The notes: generated from the letters alone by a model not told the origin. A stretch of DNA of 64,000 nt from Amblyornis subalaris (GCA_018881555.1 JACAXG010000018.1:7501634-7565633), one strand, 5' to 3'; positions 25,401-37,545 are shown, counted from the first letter of the stretch. Numbers and translations: made by a program.

Positions 25401-26945
25401 TTTGTTAATCAGTGCTTCCAGCAGTTACACAGATTTCTTATGTGTCTGCTAAAATAATGGTCCTTTATTCTGCTTCTTCCTCCAGACAGATTCTGGTCAC
25501 AAGGCACAGGAACAATCTACCTCCTCTAGGACACACAAGATACTGTGCTACAGTGCAATGCAAAAATGTGAGCTCCTCAGTCATGCAGGACCTGGTCATA
25601 TGGCTGCCCACTGAATTCCTTCTCTTTCCACCATCATAAAAGGGAGTACAAGATGCTGTTGCCATTTATATTCCACTGATTACACAAGCTATTTTCATGG
25701 CAGGACTCTGCTACTGCATTCCATCTCACAGGCTGAACAGATTGAGCTTTTTTAGTGGATTCTATTAAAATAGATGTTCGTTCCGATAGGACAAATTCAT
25801 CAGGTAGGGAGCTTTTACAATGAGTCATTTTAAGGTAATCTTTGTACACATCCTTTTCAAATAGCCTGACTCTTTGAATGATAAAAGTGCACAAAAACAA
25901 TAGTGGCTGTGAGTGGAGAAGAAATGTTTTAAAAGCTGGTTTTGTTAAACGTTAACCCAGAAAATGAAACTCTGTCTGATTTTAGACTAGATCTTTCTAT
26001 GTGTATTCCCATCTCTACTGATTTCTTTCTACTTTTAAACTAAGGGAAACAAAGGTTTTAATTGCAGGACACTTTCATTTTTACTCATGAACTGTCATTA
26101 TCAATCATTTATGTTTTCTAGTGAACTCTTACACTAAATAAAAAGAGAATATAAGAATAAATCTTTTAAAAGGAATCAATTTGCTGCACATCAATCCCTG
26201 CAGGCCATGTGCTCATAAGTCAATAGTTTAAAATGAAAACATCTGATCAAGGTAATACACCTGTTAAAGGAGCATAAAATTCCAAACCCAGTGGTAAAAT
26301 ATAAAGATTATGAAGCCTCTTAAAGGAGCCATCAAAGTAAACTATTACACAGATACATCTGCTTCATACCAGCACCCGTTCCATCAGTGCCGCTCACAAT
26401 AAATGAGCATTAGGACAAACATTTCATAGAGCATCTGCAGAAAATNGTTTTTTCCCAAAAGTGAGTAATGCAGATCAAGAAAAGAACCAAGTAATGATTT
26501 AGCCTTGTGTGCACTATCTAATAGAGCATCTCCAAGCAATGCAAACTACTAATGATCTGAGCTCATCACAAATCTGTGCATTAGCAATTTATCAATCTTG
26601 TTTTACAGATGGAGCAACTCCCATACATGACAGGCAGAGTGAAGTGACCAGCATGCCTGAGCGAGTTGAGAGATGGGCTCAAGCACCCACCAAAGTTCAC
26701 AGGGAATCAGTACTATCACTGCTACTATGACTATTACTATTACCCAGTTGAACCACTTGTTCTCATTTCCTACGCCAGCAGCTCTATCTTTTGCAGCTTT
26801 GCTGGAGGAGGGAATAAAGTTCCTCACCAGCACGGGCATTCTTGCACTTTTGCAGTGTGTCATTGCCCCTACATCTCAAGCAATACATATCCCACAGGGA
26901 TGTTCTCTGCCAAGATACTTGTGCATACACTGTGGGTAGAGCCTA
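22440..26945. other. non-coding stretch, no gene seen
   Basis: AT-rich and unremarkable. At about 26590-26660 there is a faint resemblance to the core of a MIR SINE (TTTTACAGATG followed by a cAGAGtGAAGTGAC-like segment), too weak to call. There are no supported genes. Confidence 0.5.
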
Positions 26946-26947
26946 GG

Positions 26948-27012
26948 GGATTTTTGTTTCTCTTTTGTTTCCCTCTTTTTTCTCTTTTGTTTCCTTTTTT
27001 TTTTTTTATTAA
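26948..27012 (+). repeat. polypyrimidine T/C-rich tract
   Basis: About 65 nt of TTTGTTTCTCTTTT-type sequence with few G and ending in a T run. Low complexity only. Confidence 0.8.
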
Positions 27013-27019
27013 TTTAAAC

Positions 27020-28370
27020 GAAGTGTGCTCAGGGCTCTATCTAAGAGANTTCTGAACCCCTTTCCAAAAGCATATGGGCCTTTTGAGTCTTGGTTGTAAT
27101 TATTCTCAACCATGCTTTGTAGTGCTTGTGATCGCACTTGGGTTTAGCCTCAAGTTTAAAATGGTACCTTGTGTTCGTGCTCCAGACTTTCTCCACCTTT
27201 CTCACTCTTTTATTTTTTCCTGAGGCTGAGGTTTTGCAGACATGAGAGGAAGAGAAATATGGCTCCATACAGAGGGCCAGGGGAGCAGCACAATTTCTCC
27301 TTCACACAATACTTTTCTGTTGGCTTTCCTCCTGGCTCCCAACCAAACCAGCCGCCAAACCTCCTCTGGCTTCACAGCCCCAGGAAAAGCTTTCACAGCA
27401 CTGATAACACCGATTTCACAATTCTGCATCTTCCCTTCGTGCAAAAGAAAGTGGATCCCAACATCTAAACTTTATGTCACCCTGCTCCCTGCTCATGGAT
27501 GCTGCTGGAGGGGCACAGGCTGGCTGCAGGCACCCCCAATGGGAGACAGCAAGCGTCTCTTGCCCAGCAGCGCATGGGCCCACGTGGGGAGGTAAGCATG
27601 AACCCCATCCCACCAGCGTTTCCCTTTTTTCTCCAGAGGCTGGTGGTGTAATGTTACCCTTCCTGTTACCACATAAGTAATGCCACTCATGTGACCAGAA
27701 TTTCCAGGTGTGGAATTTAAATTCTTTGCACCTTTGATGTTACCTCACGAGGGAGAGGCACCATGGCCCCAGTCCCCCAGCCTGCCTGACACCACAGTCC
27801 TTCATCAGAAGCCCAAGCTTTTTCACCCAGGATCCTCACAACACAGCATGTAACATATCTGTCAAAGTGGCTGAACAGTCAGGGCCACTGTGAGCTTTAT
27901 ATAATGCCGCATTTTTTGCATTGTTTTTGAAATGCCTGGTGCAGGTGTCAGCCTGTTTAAAGGGTACAGTATGTGTGCACACCTCGCCTTCCTCGTGAGT
28001 GCACGAATTGCTACCTCTCGGAACACACTGCCTTGGCGCTGCTGACATTTATGTAGAACAGTGAGGTCTATTTTGCCAGCTATGACTTCAGCGTCATTCT
28101 CGATAACTTTAAAGATCAACCATAACAAAACAAAAAGGCTTCTGAATTTTATTGGCACGTGCTGCCACAGGAAATACAAAGTATGGGTACCTTTCACAAC
28201 TGATCCTTCATATTTTGCAAAAAAAAGAGAAAAAATAAAACAAAATACAATAAAAAAAATAATAAAAAAAGAGCAACTGCTCTGAACTCTAAGGGCACAT
28301 TGAAAAGAGGAATGATTCAAAAATAGCCTTGTCTGAAATAGAGCACCCAAGGTAAGCACAGCGAGGGAGC
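27020..28370. other. non-coding stretch with an A-rich tract
   Basis: No supported gene. The longest open frame of the window (188 codons, minus, 27862-28428) lies mostly here. Part of it is translated from the A-rich tract at about 28219-28273, giving a Phe/Ile-rich run, and it has no recognisable domain. I treat it as chance. Confidence 0.55.
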
Positions 28371-28376
28371 ACTCCC

Positions 28377-28408
28377 AGGCAGGGCAGGGCAGGGCAGGCA
28401 GGGCAGGT
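28377..28408 (+). repeat. (CAGGG)n short tandem repeat
   Basis: About six CAGGG/GGCAGG units with one 4-base variant. Confidence 0.85.
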
Positions 28409-28439
28409 CGCTCTGCTGCAGGCGTCACTCGCAGGGCAA

Positions 28440-28640
28440 GAGAGCCGCTCTGGAAAGAAGGGGTTAATATTAGCCGCGTGTTCTAGTCAGCGATGCCTTA
28501 AATAATCATCACATGGCTCCTGTAATCTGTTCCATGCTGTCAGCACTGGGTTAGTCATAATAATATCAGATAAGAGCTGTTCAAAGTGACATACTAACCA
28601 ACATGAGAGCCACATGACTTTCTGGTTACATGGCTGCCCT
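28440..28640. promoter_or_regulatory. possible conserved non-coding element
   Basis: A stretch of non-repetitive, motif-dense sequence about 24 kb upstream of PPARGC1A. It includes GGTTAATATTAGCC, ATTATTTAAG-like AT cores on the minus strand, an E-box CACATG and a GATAAG motif. It looks like enhancer sequence rather than neutral AT-rich DNA. Conservation was not tested, so this is a guess from composition. Confidence 0.2.
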
Positions 28641-29384
28641 TCACCTGAACTTTGGCTTAGATAGTTTTACACCAGCACAAGGTGTGCTGGTGTCAGAGCC
28701 CCTTCTTTTCACGGGTGGTGGGAAAACGCTTGCCCCTCAAGCACCCCCCGCCATCCTCTGCAGAAGGGATGTTCCCCTGCTGGGACACCCTCTGGACATC
28801 CCCCTCCATTTTTTCTAAGCTGGCTGCAGGATAAGGGAAGCACGTCTGGCACAGGGCATGCAGGGTGACTTTTCCTTTTTTTACCAGTACTTCCGGTCTC
28901 TCCCCTGCCTCCTTTGTTGCGGGCAGCCGAACGGAGGAGCAGAGAGGCAGAGCAGCAGGAGGGACCCTAGCTGGGGAGCAGGAGGGGAGCAAGAGCAGGG
29001 GAAACATACATGGAGGGGAGTAGGTGCCACAAGGAAAAGCAGCAAGGCTGTGAGGATCTGCAGCAGGGAGGGCAAAAGTGGGCAAATTGCAGTGGTCAAA
29101 AAGAGGGAAGGGAAATATTAGAAACAGAGAAATCATTTCTGCGTGAGAAATTGAGCTTAAAAAAACATGGACAGAACTGTTTGTTGCATGCCTTGAAAAA
29201 CCAAAAAAAATGAAAATGCAAGAGCTCCAGCACTGACAATGTGCCCATGGCTAGCCCCAGAGACAGGGAACAACTTCCTCTGTACCTTATGAACCAGCTC
29301 CTACTCATCACTTAGCTGCCACGTCAGCCCAGGGGGAGTTAATGTGATCTCCCCAAATAGCTGCCTGCTGTTTTCTTTTTTAGG

Positions 29385-29525
29385 CGAGAGAGCTGCCTTT
29401 TTTGTTTGTGGGTGTAAAGTTTCCTGCACAATCATGCCTTGGTGTTCCAGGAGGCTAATTAAACACAAACAATTAATAACAGCCAGCCCAATCTAGCAGC
29501 AGGCTATAAACCGGTGCTGAGCAAA
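29385..29525. promoter_or_regulatory. possible conserved non-coding element with homeobox/forkhead-like motifs
   Basis: Contains CTAATTAAACACAAACAATTAA (split here as CTAATTAA, ACACAAACA and CAATTAA), a cluster of homeodomain (TAATTA) and forkhead (ACAAACA) cores, about 25 kb upstream of PPARGC1A. The motif cluster is seen; enhancer function is inferred. Confidence 0.22.
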
Positions 29526-29529
29526 CTAG

Positions 29530-32500
29530 GGACTTGGTACAAACACGCTGTTTATAGAAGAGAGGAAGGGAAATCCATTGCAGAGTTATAAGAGATGTGA
29601 AGACATCTTTCTTGACAACTATCATGTTATCCTGCCAGAGCTCCAGTGGCACAAGACGGCTCGTGTCCTACGGCTCTACTCTCAGGCTCTACTAGGGTGT
29701 GTCTCAGTAACACTGCAAAGCTCCAGCAGCTCCAGCAGCTGCCAGCCTGGCCGCGCGGTGTGGAGCAGCTCTCTGGAGAAGGCAAGGGGGACAGCCACAC
29801 CGCCAAGAAAGGAGGAGAGCTGAGCAGGCTAGTGCAGAGCATCAGCCTGGGGAAAGGGCAAGGGGAGGAAAAGGAAATGTAGAAAGGAACTGCGGTGTGA
29901 AGGAAGGGAATTCAAGGGAAAGAAAGCGAAATGATTGAAACAAAGTGGGGAAAGAAAAAAGGACAGAGAAGCATAGCATTAGGAGAGGTTAAAGGAAAAT
30001 GGAAAAACAGTGCCAAAATGTATTTTGCTTTATTTTCCCAAATTATCTCTTCCCTTGCAACATACATTCAATCTGTACCTCCTAAACCAGCAAGTTTTGC
30101 CCCCTGAGGAGGAGATCTGGATTTTGAATCTTACTGCTAAGCATCCGGCAAGTGTTCATCTCTGTAACATTAAACTGCCAATGGGCACCTAACATATGCC
30201 CGTATGAGACCCCTCTAAGCCAAAAACGATGGTGTCAAAAAAGCTTAGTGAAGCTAGGGTATTCCAAACAAAAGAGAGAAAAAGGCAAGTGTTTGGTACC
30301 CATCTACCACCAGTCAGCTTGGGCTGGCTGCAGAGGCTGCTCACACAGACCTTGTCCTGAAGACAAGAGGTGGCTGGATTAGGCCCTGGCTTGCCAAGAA
30401 TGATGATCAGTCTCTCACTCAGTCAGCAAGACACCTTCAGCAAAGAGAGAAAAACTGCACAACAGAAAGACATTCCTTCCCTGGCACTTGCAGGTCTCTT
30501 GAGTATTACGTAAATACCTGCTCTCCTGGGTACTGGATTTAAGGAAGAGAGAAAAGGGGCACTCACATTAAGACTCACATGCAGAGGCTGGGTTGCCTAT
30601 AGTCAGTGGACATAAACTGGTACCTNTTGGCTCAGTTAGAACTTGAATCACTTTATGGACTTATCTGTCTCATTCTCTTCACTGCACAGAGAACCAAAAC
30701 CAACTGTGTTCTTAAGTCCTTAAATTACNTTGAACAAATCTAGGGCCATAAATTTGTTTCCTATGACTAGGTGGCCTCAGTTCCTGCATTGTTCTTGTGA
30801 ACAATCACCTTTAGGATACAGTCTGGATACCATGGGGAGTCTTGCTGGTGTCATCTCAGAAGCCAGCACTCTTTTTTTACTACCTAGCTGAAAGCTGGGT
30901 GTGTTTTCTCTTCTACTAACACATCAGAACTGCTGTTACACAACAGTGAAATGGCTGGAAACAGCTCCGTTTTTTAAGACCTCTAACCCTAGGCAGGGCG
31001 CTAGGATGCTCTCACATGGCCCTCCATGAGAGGCGCAAGGTATGTTAGCCCACACCTCTTACTGAGCTGTGCAGAATTTTGTTCCAAACTATGCCATTTA
31101 TAATTCATTATTATTTAATGGAACCAAAGAACACAATATGTGTAACCAAGAAATGTGCCAAGTAATGTTCTTTCCCTTAATGGCTAGATCAAAACGACGT
31201 TTATGAGACTGATGCTAAGTCAGTAGTTGCATTTGCCCCAAACCCTCTGCAGCACACCTTACTCAAATACATGTTTTAAAATCTTTAAAATCAGGCACCA
31301 AAAGGTGTGCCAGGCATCTTAAGTTTACTTGCCTTTATGAGCTTTTTTTTCCTTTTCAAATAAATGTTTTTGGAATACATTTCTCTAAGCCAACTTGCAG
31401 TTAAGTGCTTAACATAGCATCTCGAGTACTCAAAAAGCAAACAGTCCTTGGAGAAAACACTTCCTACTCTCACTCTAAATGCATGCAGTGGATGATGGAA
31501 AGGCTCTTAGACATGCCAGAAAAGGGACGATTTTCTGATTTTTCTCTTTTCTCCTTGAATCACCAGCTGCTTTGTCAACAACCAGATATCTCCCACTCCC
31601 CTCCCTGCCTCGCCCCCAGTAAGATTTGTAAATGTGTCTAGAAAAGTTGTAAAACTAGCTCTAGCAGGATACGCATTCACACTAATGCTGAAGACTCTCA
31701 ACTGTGATAATTTAGCAGATCATTAATCCCACTCTCTAAAGGAGGCTGTAAAGCAGAACTAAATATGCAAATCCTCTTGTGCTTTAAACTTGCATCTGTC
31801 TGTCCGTCCATCCAACTATCTATCTATTGTAGAAGAATTCTCCTAAGATCATGCCGTATTCTAATCCATTAATGTAGCTCAACTGGAGCATACAAGATTA
31901 AATAATAATTAAAAAAAAAGATATAAAAATAACGTAGAGGCCTCAGTACAGTGGGCAATCTCTCAGACTTTATGATCTCCACTGCACGTGCAGAAAGGGG
32001 GTGCACCCAGCAGTGGGGGTGAGTAAATTAGCCTTTTATCACCACCCACTGACATTCAAGCACCTATTACTGTAAGGCACAAGTGCAAATGAGGTGGGTG
32101 GCCTCTTTCTAGTCCACTTCACTGCACTGCAATGCAATCTGGCATGACCTCCAATTCCTATTCAGGACAGCGAACATTGTGGTATCAGGGGGTTTGGGTA
32201 TTCTGGCATGACTGCAGGTGGTATGCTTGCGCAGTAACTACCTGCACAGTGCCTGGGGCTAGACATTTTGCTCACATGAGCAATAAACTCTCAATCAAAC
32301 ATAACTAAGTGTATAATTTACTATTTTCAGCTATTCTAGCATGGAACTATTCCTGCTTTAACTTAGATTCTTTTAGGTTTTTCTTCTGGCGTTAAACCAG
32401 AATCCTAAATGAACATTTAAAAATGTAATGATCTTTGCTCCTTAAAAATTGCAGTATCAACGTCTATGGGGCACCTTCACAGCGAGCACTGCAGTGACTT

Positions 32501-34200
32501 TTAAGATGCAGCACAAATAGACTGCTAACAAATGCGAAGTAACGTTGCGGGTGAAAACTCAACAAGCAGTCCTGGACCCTCCCATACATATGCAATGTCC
32601 AGGTGGTAAGAGTGTGCCCTATTTCCTGAGTGGTTCTGCAGAGCAAAATACAGTAAAAAGAATATTCAAAGCTCACAGAACCTAACCCAGTGGAAAATAC
32701 TAGTTCCTGCTTGAACCATAGGAGCTCTGGAAGGCAAGAGAGGCCTTATTTGTGTTCAGGGGAAAAAGGGGCACTGTGCAGATGGGGAAGACCCAGCTTC
32801 AGCAGTTTGTGTCAGGGAATAACAGATTTATTCTTGGTTGGAAAGCCCTGTGGGGAGTTGCAGCAATCTTAAGGCTGGAATTAACACTATCTCTCCAACA
32901 GCCACAGGACTCCACTCCTGTCTGGATGTGCAGCTGATGCTCCCATATGGGATTTAGCTGCTGGCAGAGAAACTCTCTGATTTGCTACAGAAATCTCCAC
33001 TCTCCTCCCTCAGCCACTTCAGTGTACTGTGAGGAGAGCTACTCATCTAGGGAGACCTAATGGACTGTGTCTGCCTCTTACACCTTTAAAACCCTCCTAT
33101 TCCCTCACTGAAAAGTTCATGTCTAGAATATTCCTCTGAGAGGCTTTTGGTCTAAGGGACTACTTGGGCTTACAGAAGGTCCACTTGGAGCTCCCCATTG
33201 TTCCAGCAGAATCTGGCACAGTCCTATATGCAGCTAGCCACTGGACTTGGTACATCAGAATCAAACAGAATGATGGCTGAGAACTGTGGATATACCCTGG
33301 TGTCTTGAACACAGAAGAAATTACCTACACGTGCCATGGAGCATTTGTGTGCACGTGTGGGCACATGAGAACTTTTATATTTTCTTATATATACAATAAA
33401 CCTGCAAGCACTCCAGAAACCAAGCAACATCATCTGAAATCTCATCTAGACTTTTTTCTTTCTCTCCAGCCTGCTACAGGCAATTTCCCTCCTCCCACTG
33501 TTCGTGCCAAGATCCCCTGGGTTCAGCTCAGCTATTTGAGCTAGACCAGAAGCATGATTTTCTGGGCCCACTGGATGCTCCAGTGACCACTGGGCAATGG
33601 AAGTAATGCAATACTTGAATCATTTCATGTCAGACACATAGGACACCACAAGCAATTGCTTTACAGTAGCTTATAAAGGTAAACAGACAAATGTAGATAG
33701 CTATTGTTTTTGCTACTGAAACCAGGGATGAAAGTAATACACAAATATTGGCCTTTGGCATATTGACACTTCTAGCTAATGAAGCAGGACTTGACTTTTG
33801 GTGGAGCTGTTTGATAGGACAGGAGAAGAAAAAATGCTTTATAAATGTATACATATCTAAATAAATAATACACGAGATGCAGCTATTCACAAGTAAGAAA
33901 AGGAATAGCAGAAGCATGCACTATAATGAGTTTTGAAATTAATTTCAATATAGAGAATGACAATAATGCTAAACCAGCTTCTTATCCTCTGCTCCAAACA
34001 ATATGGCTATTGTCTTCTGGTAATGTTGTGTCTCAGGTCAGGAGGCATTGGGCTTTGTCACTCAGCACTAATGTCTGAATTCACATGGGGTTTTGTAACT
34101 TTACACCTTGTACACCTTGTACGCAAAGAAAAGAACAGAATTTGTTTACTAAACACTTTGTACTGGGGGGTGAGATTGGTATGGAGAGAGAGATAGAAAG
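29530..34200. other. non-coding stretch, no gene seen
   Basis: Purine-rich at about 29850-30005, otherwise mixed. Open frames are short and have no recognisable features. A decayed tetranucleotide patch is listed separately. Confidence 0.55.
31795..31828. repeat. decayed tetranucleotide repeat (CTGT/CCAT/CTAT)
   Basis: About eight 4-base units drift from CTGT through CCAT to CTAT, the pattern of a mutated microsatellite. Confidence 0.7.
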
Positions 34201-34207
34201 GCATAGA

Positions 34208-34286
34208 GAAGGAAGGAAGGAAGGAAGGAAGGAAGGAAGGAAGGAAGGAAGGAAGGAAGGAAGGAAGGAAGGAAGGAAGGAAGGAA
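34208..34286 (+). repeat. (GGAA)~20 tetranucleotide microsatellite
   Basis: About 79 bp of pure GGAA (TTCC on the other strand) without interruption. It is preceded by a GAGA/GATA-like run (about 34176-34207) and followed by TCAAAAAA. The Pro-Ser-Phe-Leu repeat frames on the minus strand and Glu-Gly-Arg-Lys frames on the plus strand are artefacts of it. GGAA is the ETS-family core. Confidence 0.97.
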
Positions 34287-34289
34287 TCA

Positions 34290-35520
34290 AAAAAATCTGA
34301 TACACGTGTGCATATTTTTTCTCCTACCAACTAAGATGGCAATAGAAATCAAACCAGAGCTGCAAATATCCAATGCCTGAATATTATTGTAGTTTCCCAT
34401 TGTGCCTGGGTCTTTTCCAATATGGAACAGCTCAGAAATTAAAAATAGGAACAATAAGGACTTTAAAAAATTAAATCCTCACTCACAATGCACACAAACA
34501 CATTAAGCTATTTATTTTTATGATATGTGTCAGCTCTGCATTGAGATAATTTCACAAATAACTCTGAATGTGTCCCATGCTCTATTTCATGCATGGGGTA
34601 TTCAGAAGAACAGAAGTTTGCTAACCAGACACCATTATAACCACAAGAAATTATAGGGCTTTTTTTTTTTCTGCAATAGTTTAACATGATTTTAATTAGA
34701 TATGAAGTAAAATTTGAATAATTAGCTTCATGAAAAACTGCCATTTGCTTCAGTAAGTGTTTAGCTCTTTTCCTCAGAAAATGAATCACATCCATCCAAA
34801 TTTCAGGCTCACAACAATGAGCTGCTCAAGAATACAATGCAACCTATACTGAAAGCATCTTCTCATTGCTGAAGACAAGAAGTTTACACAGGGGATAGTA
34901 AAAGTAAGCAAGCAGTCTTACTCAGTCTACTATCTATAAGATCATCCTCAAATCTATCTACTTGGCGTTTGTGTGCCACAAGCATTGTATTGAGGAGGCA
35001 TTTTACAGACTACTACAACATACTGCAGAATGCTGCATGCAGTATGGCTGAAAGCGAAGTAGAAGAGCTAATAATTCTGCTCTTCCAACACCAGCATAAA
35101 ATGTACCCCTGCAAAGGGAAAGATTAGCATTAATTGCCTGCTGTCAAAGTCATCATTTTCCCCAATTTATTAGAAGTTTTGTGCATTGCAGCACTACCAG
35201 AACAAGTTTGTGAGTACTGCAATACACCAATCTTTATTCTCCCTTTGGCAAATTAATGCAGATATTTTGCTTTATGATAATTCCTAATTAATAAGAGGTT
35301 TAGGGGAAAGTCCCACTCATTTGGAACTCCAGTGCTACTATTATTCATTTGAAATTCAACTCTTAAGTTAAAAAAAATAAAATATATGCAGCTCTCTCTT
35401 TACCACATCCCATTTATTGCAAGAATACTTAATATTAGTAAATTGGTCCCTTTGGGAATCTAAATGTAGGCACATATAATAATACACGTTGAAAACCATA
35501 ATTCTGTCATAATCACTTCT
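34290..35520. other. non-coding stretch, no gene seen
   Basis: AT-rich with no supported feature beyond T and A runs. Confidence 0.6.
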
Positions 35521-35525
35521 CATTG

Positions 35526-35597
35526 CGGGTTGTTGGTTTTAGGTTTGGGGTTTGGTTTTTTGGTTTTTTTTTTTGGTGGGGGTGGGGGGAAGTTGTT
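35526..35597 (+). repeat. G/T-rich tract with G-quadruplex potential
   Basis: About 70 nt almost free of A and C. It has short G runs (GGTTTGGGGTTTGG) followed by a T run and then GGTGGGGGTGGGGGG. The G runs could form a quadruplex on the plus strand. Low complexity with no gene. Confidence 0.75.
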
Positions 35598-36059
35598 AAT
35601 TCAAAAAGGAGACTTCTGCACTGAAGATGTACAGCAAGATTTGGCTATTTACATAAACAGTTTAAGTTTGAAGTGCAAGCTCATTCATGCACAAATAACC
35701 CCTTCATATATGAAATTCTTCTGTGTAAAGGTAGAGAGTTAAATAAACTTCTGCACTACAGATTCACTTCAGGTAGTCTGTACAATTTTCTGCATAAAAG
35801 ACCATCAGGTCAGCCTGAAAACCACTTGTGAATGATTTAAAATATAGGAAAAATAATACAAGCCTGTAGATCAAAGCCTGGGGCTATATTTTCAAAGGGT
35901 GCTTAGTGTAGGTAACTCACGTGCACAGTATGTTCTTACATCTTCCAGGTTTTTGACCAGTGGTAAGGACAGGCAATTTTAACTCATTCTGAGTCTGCAA
36001 CTTTAATAAGTGAAAAAAATTGTGAGGCGGACTCCACAGTCAGCAAAAGCTTCCCACAT

Positions 36060-36350
36060 AGCGCACTCCAGTGAGCAGGAAAGAAGGGTATGCGCAGGGG
36101 AACGACAACCGTGAAGAGGCTTAACCTGATTTCCTCGTTTGTATTTCCAGCGCTGCTGACGCACGCCCGAGAAGGCTGCTCGCATGCGATCTGCCGAGGT
36201 GTCGCTGCAGGGATCTCGTCCCCTGCCACCCGCTCCCACACCCTCCGCCGCGCAGGGAGCGTCTCCAGCCCGTGGCCGCCACCAACCACCGAAGCAAGGG
36301 TGGAGGGGCAGCATCTGGCCTGATGCGCTCCTCAGCGGCACTTGGCACTC
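36060..36350. promoter_or_regulatory. CpG-dense patch, candidate distal promoter
   Basis: About 18 CpG dinucleotides fall between roughly 36158 and 36350, inside an otherwise AT-rich, CpG-poor flank. On the minus strand (the PPARGC1A direction) a TATA-like TTTTAAAATG lies just upstream (about 36352-36361). A donor-like CAG/GTTAAG occurs at 36126/36125, so a first exon of up to ~200 nt is conceivable. The plus strand also has an acceptor-like TTTGTATTTCCAG ending at 36150. Open frames across it have no recognisable domain. It is about 32 kb upstream of exon 1. An orphan CpG island, an alternative promoter or a non-coding RNA promoter are all possible. Confidence 0.3.
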
Positions 36351-36439
36351 ACATTTTAAAATAGGCACGTTTTCCACAAGAGAAAAGGAGGAGAGGAGAG
36401 ANTATTGTCTTTCTTTAAAAGGATAGTACATTAGTGACG

Positions 36440-37100
36440 ATGGTTTTTTGTTAGGTCCTGGTTTGTCTAGTTGGGGAATTTATGGACTTTTAAAAATAGA
36501 TTTTGCCAAACAATTGTGTGGGCAACTGCTGACTTGCAGTCTGCAAGATATCTTTCCNTCAGCCTCAGGAAGATTAAAGCAGGTTCTATTTTCATCACAA
36601 GGGAGCTAAGGATGTAGGCACAAAGGAGAAATTCACTTTTTGTCCACATCAAGCTGAGCCTCTTGCCAGACGATGCAGCATTCACTGCAACAATTGCCAA
36701 CATAATGTGTTGCCTTCTATAGCTCCTTCAGGTTGAAGAATAGCCTTGTACTGCTACATGTAGAGAGCAGGAGTATTTCCCAGTCCCTAAGTCTATAGTT
36801 TAAGACCAGGACAATTTCTTTCCTAATTTTGCATGCCAAAAAGCTGACAGGAAAGTAACATTGGCATACAAAGGATTAAAATCTCCCTGCATCACAGGCG
36901 TGTGAAGAAAGGTACTAGATGAAAATAAAACATTCTCTGAAAGATCACAGCATTACATATTCTTGTATCTTCTTTTAAATCCTGATTCTAATCTCAGCAA
37001 CATGATGCTCAGAGAGAAAAGCAAGTCATAGCTCTTAGATGGAAGAGGGAGAAAGGAGCCCTGCCAGCATATCTGTACAAGACAAACCTTGCACGAAATA
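36440..37100. other. non-coding stretch, no gene seen
   Basis: Mixed-composition sequence between the CpG-dense patch and the CR1 fragment. Nothing supported. Confidence 0.55.
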
Positions 37101-37104
37101 GGGC

Positions 37105-37545
37105 TACAGGGATTCAGGAATGAAAATGATCTTCTCAGTCATCAAATCCAGGCCCCTGGTGTCACAGCATACAATGTGGTGCATTTCCTCCTGGAAAGCA
37201 ATCACCAGCTCCCCTAAGGAAAGTCCCCTGCTACCCTCAGCAGCACGCTCTTCCAGAACTTCACTCTGTTCATGGTCTGAACTTCTTTCTCCAATTTTCA
37301 GCCTGCCTTTACTTGTGGCTAGTTTATACCCTTTTATTCTTGTGGCAACATTGTTTTGTAGCTTGAACAGTCCTTTCCCTCCCTGGTGTTTATCCTTCTG
37401 AAGTATTTATGGTAAGCAATCAGATTCTCTCTCTGCCTTTGTTTTGCTAGGCTATCCAAGCCAAGCTCTTTAAGTCTCCTTTCACAAGACAGGCTCTCCA
37501 TTCCTCTGATCTTCTTGGTACCCATTCTAAAGTGAATTTATCATT
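37105..37545 (-). mobile_element. ancient CR1 LINE fragment, ORF2 carboxy end
   Basis: CR1 is a non-LTR retrotransposon. On the minus strand, 37334-37525 encodes RGMESLSCERRLKELGL, then DSLAKQRQRENLIAYHKYF and INTREG, matching the conserved tail that follows the CR1 reverse transcriptase. The plus strand at about 37280-37500 reads as the complement of the CR1 consensus common in turtles and older amniote lineages (for example TTTTGCTAGGCTA and CAAGCCAAGCTCTTTAAGTC). It is truncated and mutated and has no complete ORF. The left edge is uncertain. Confidence 0.85.

Noticed and set aside
26590..26720. MIR-like core sequence
   Set aside because: Only a TTTTACAGATG-type fragment and a loose AGAGtGAAGTGAC match; too short and gapped to call.
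27560..27596. Strong donor-like GGGGAG/GTAAGC on the plus strand in a GC-richer patch
   Set aside because: An isolated donor motif without an acceptor, a coding frame or a recognisable product.
27862..28428. Longest open frame in the window (188 codons, minus strand)
   Set aside because: Part of it is translated from an A-rich tract, giving a Phe/Ile run. It has no domain, no splice context and low-complexity ends, so it is a chance frame.
34058..34330. Ser-Phe-Leu-Pro and Glu-Gly-Arg-Lys repeat proteins
   Set aside because: They are direct translations of the GGAA microsatellite.
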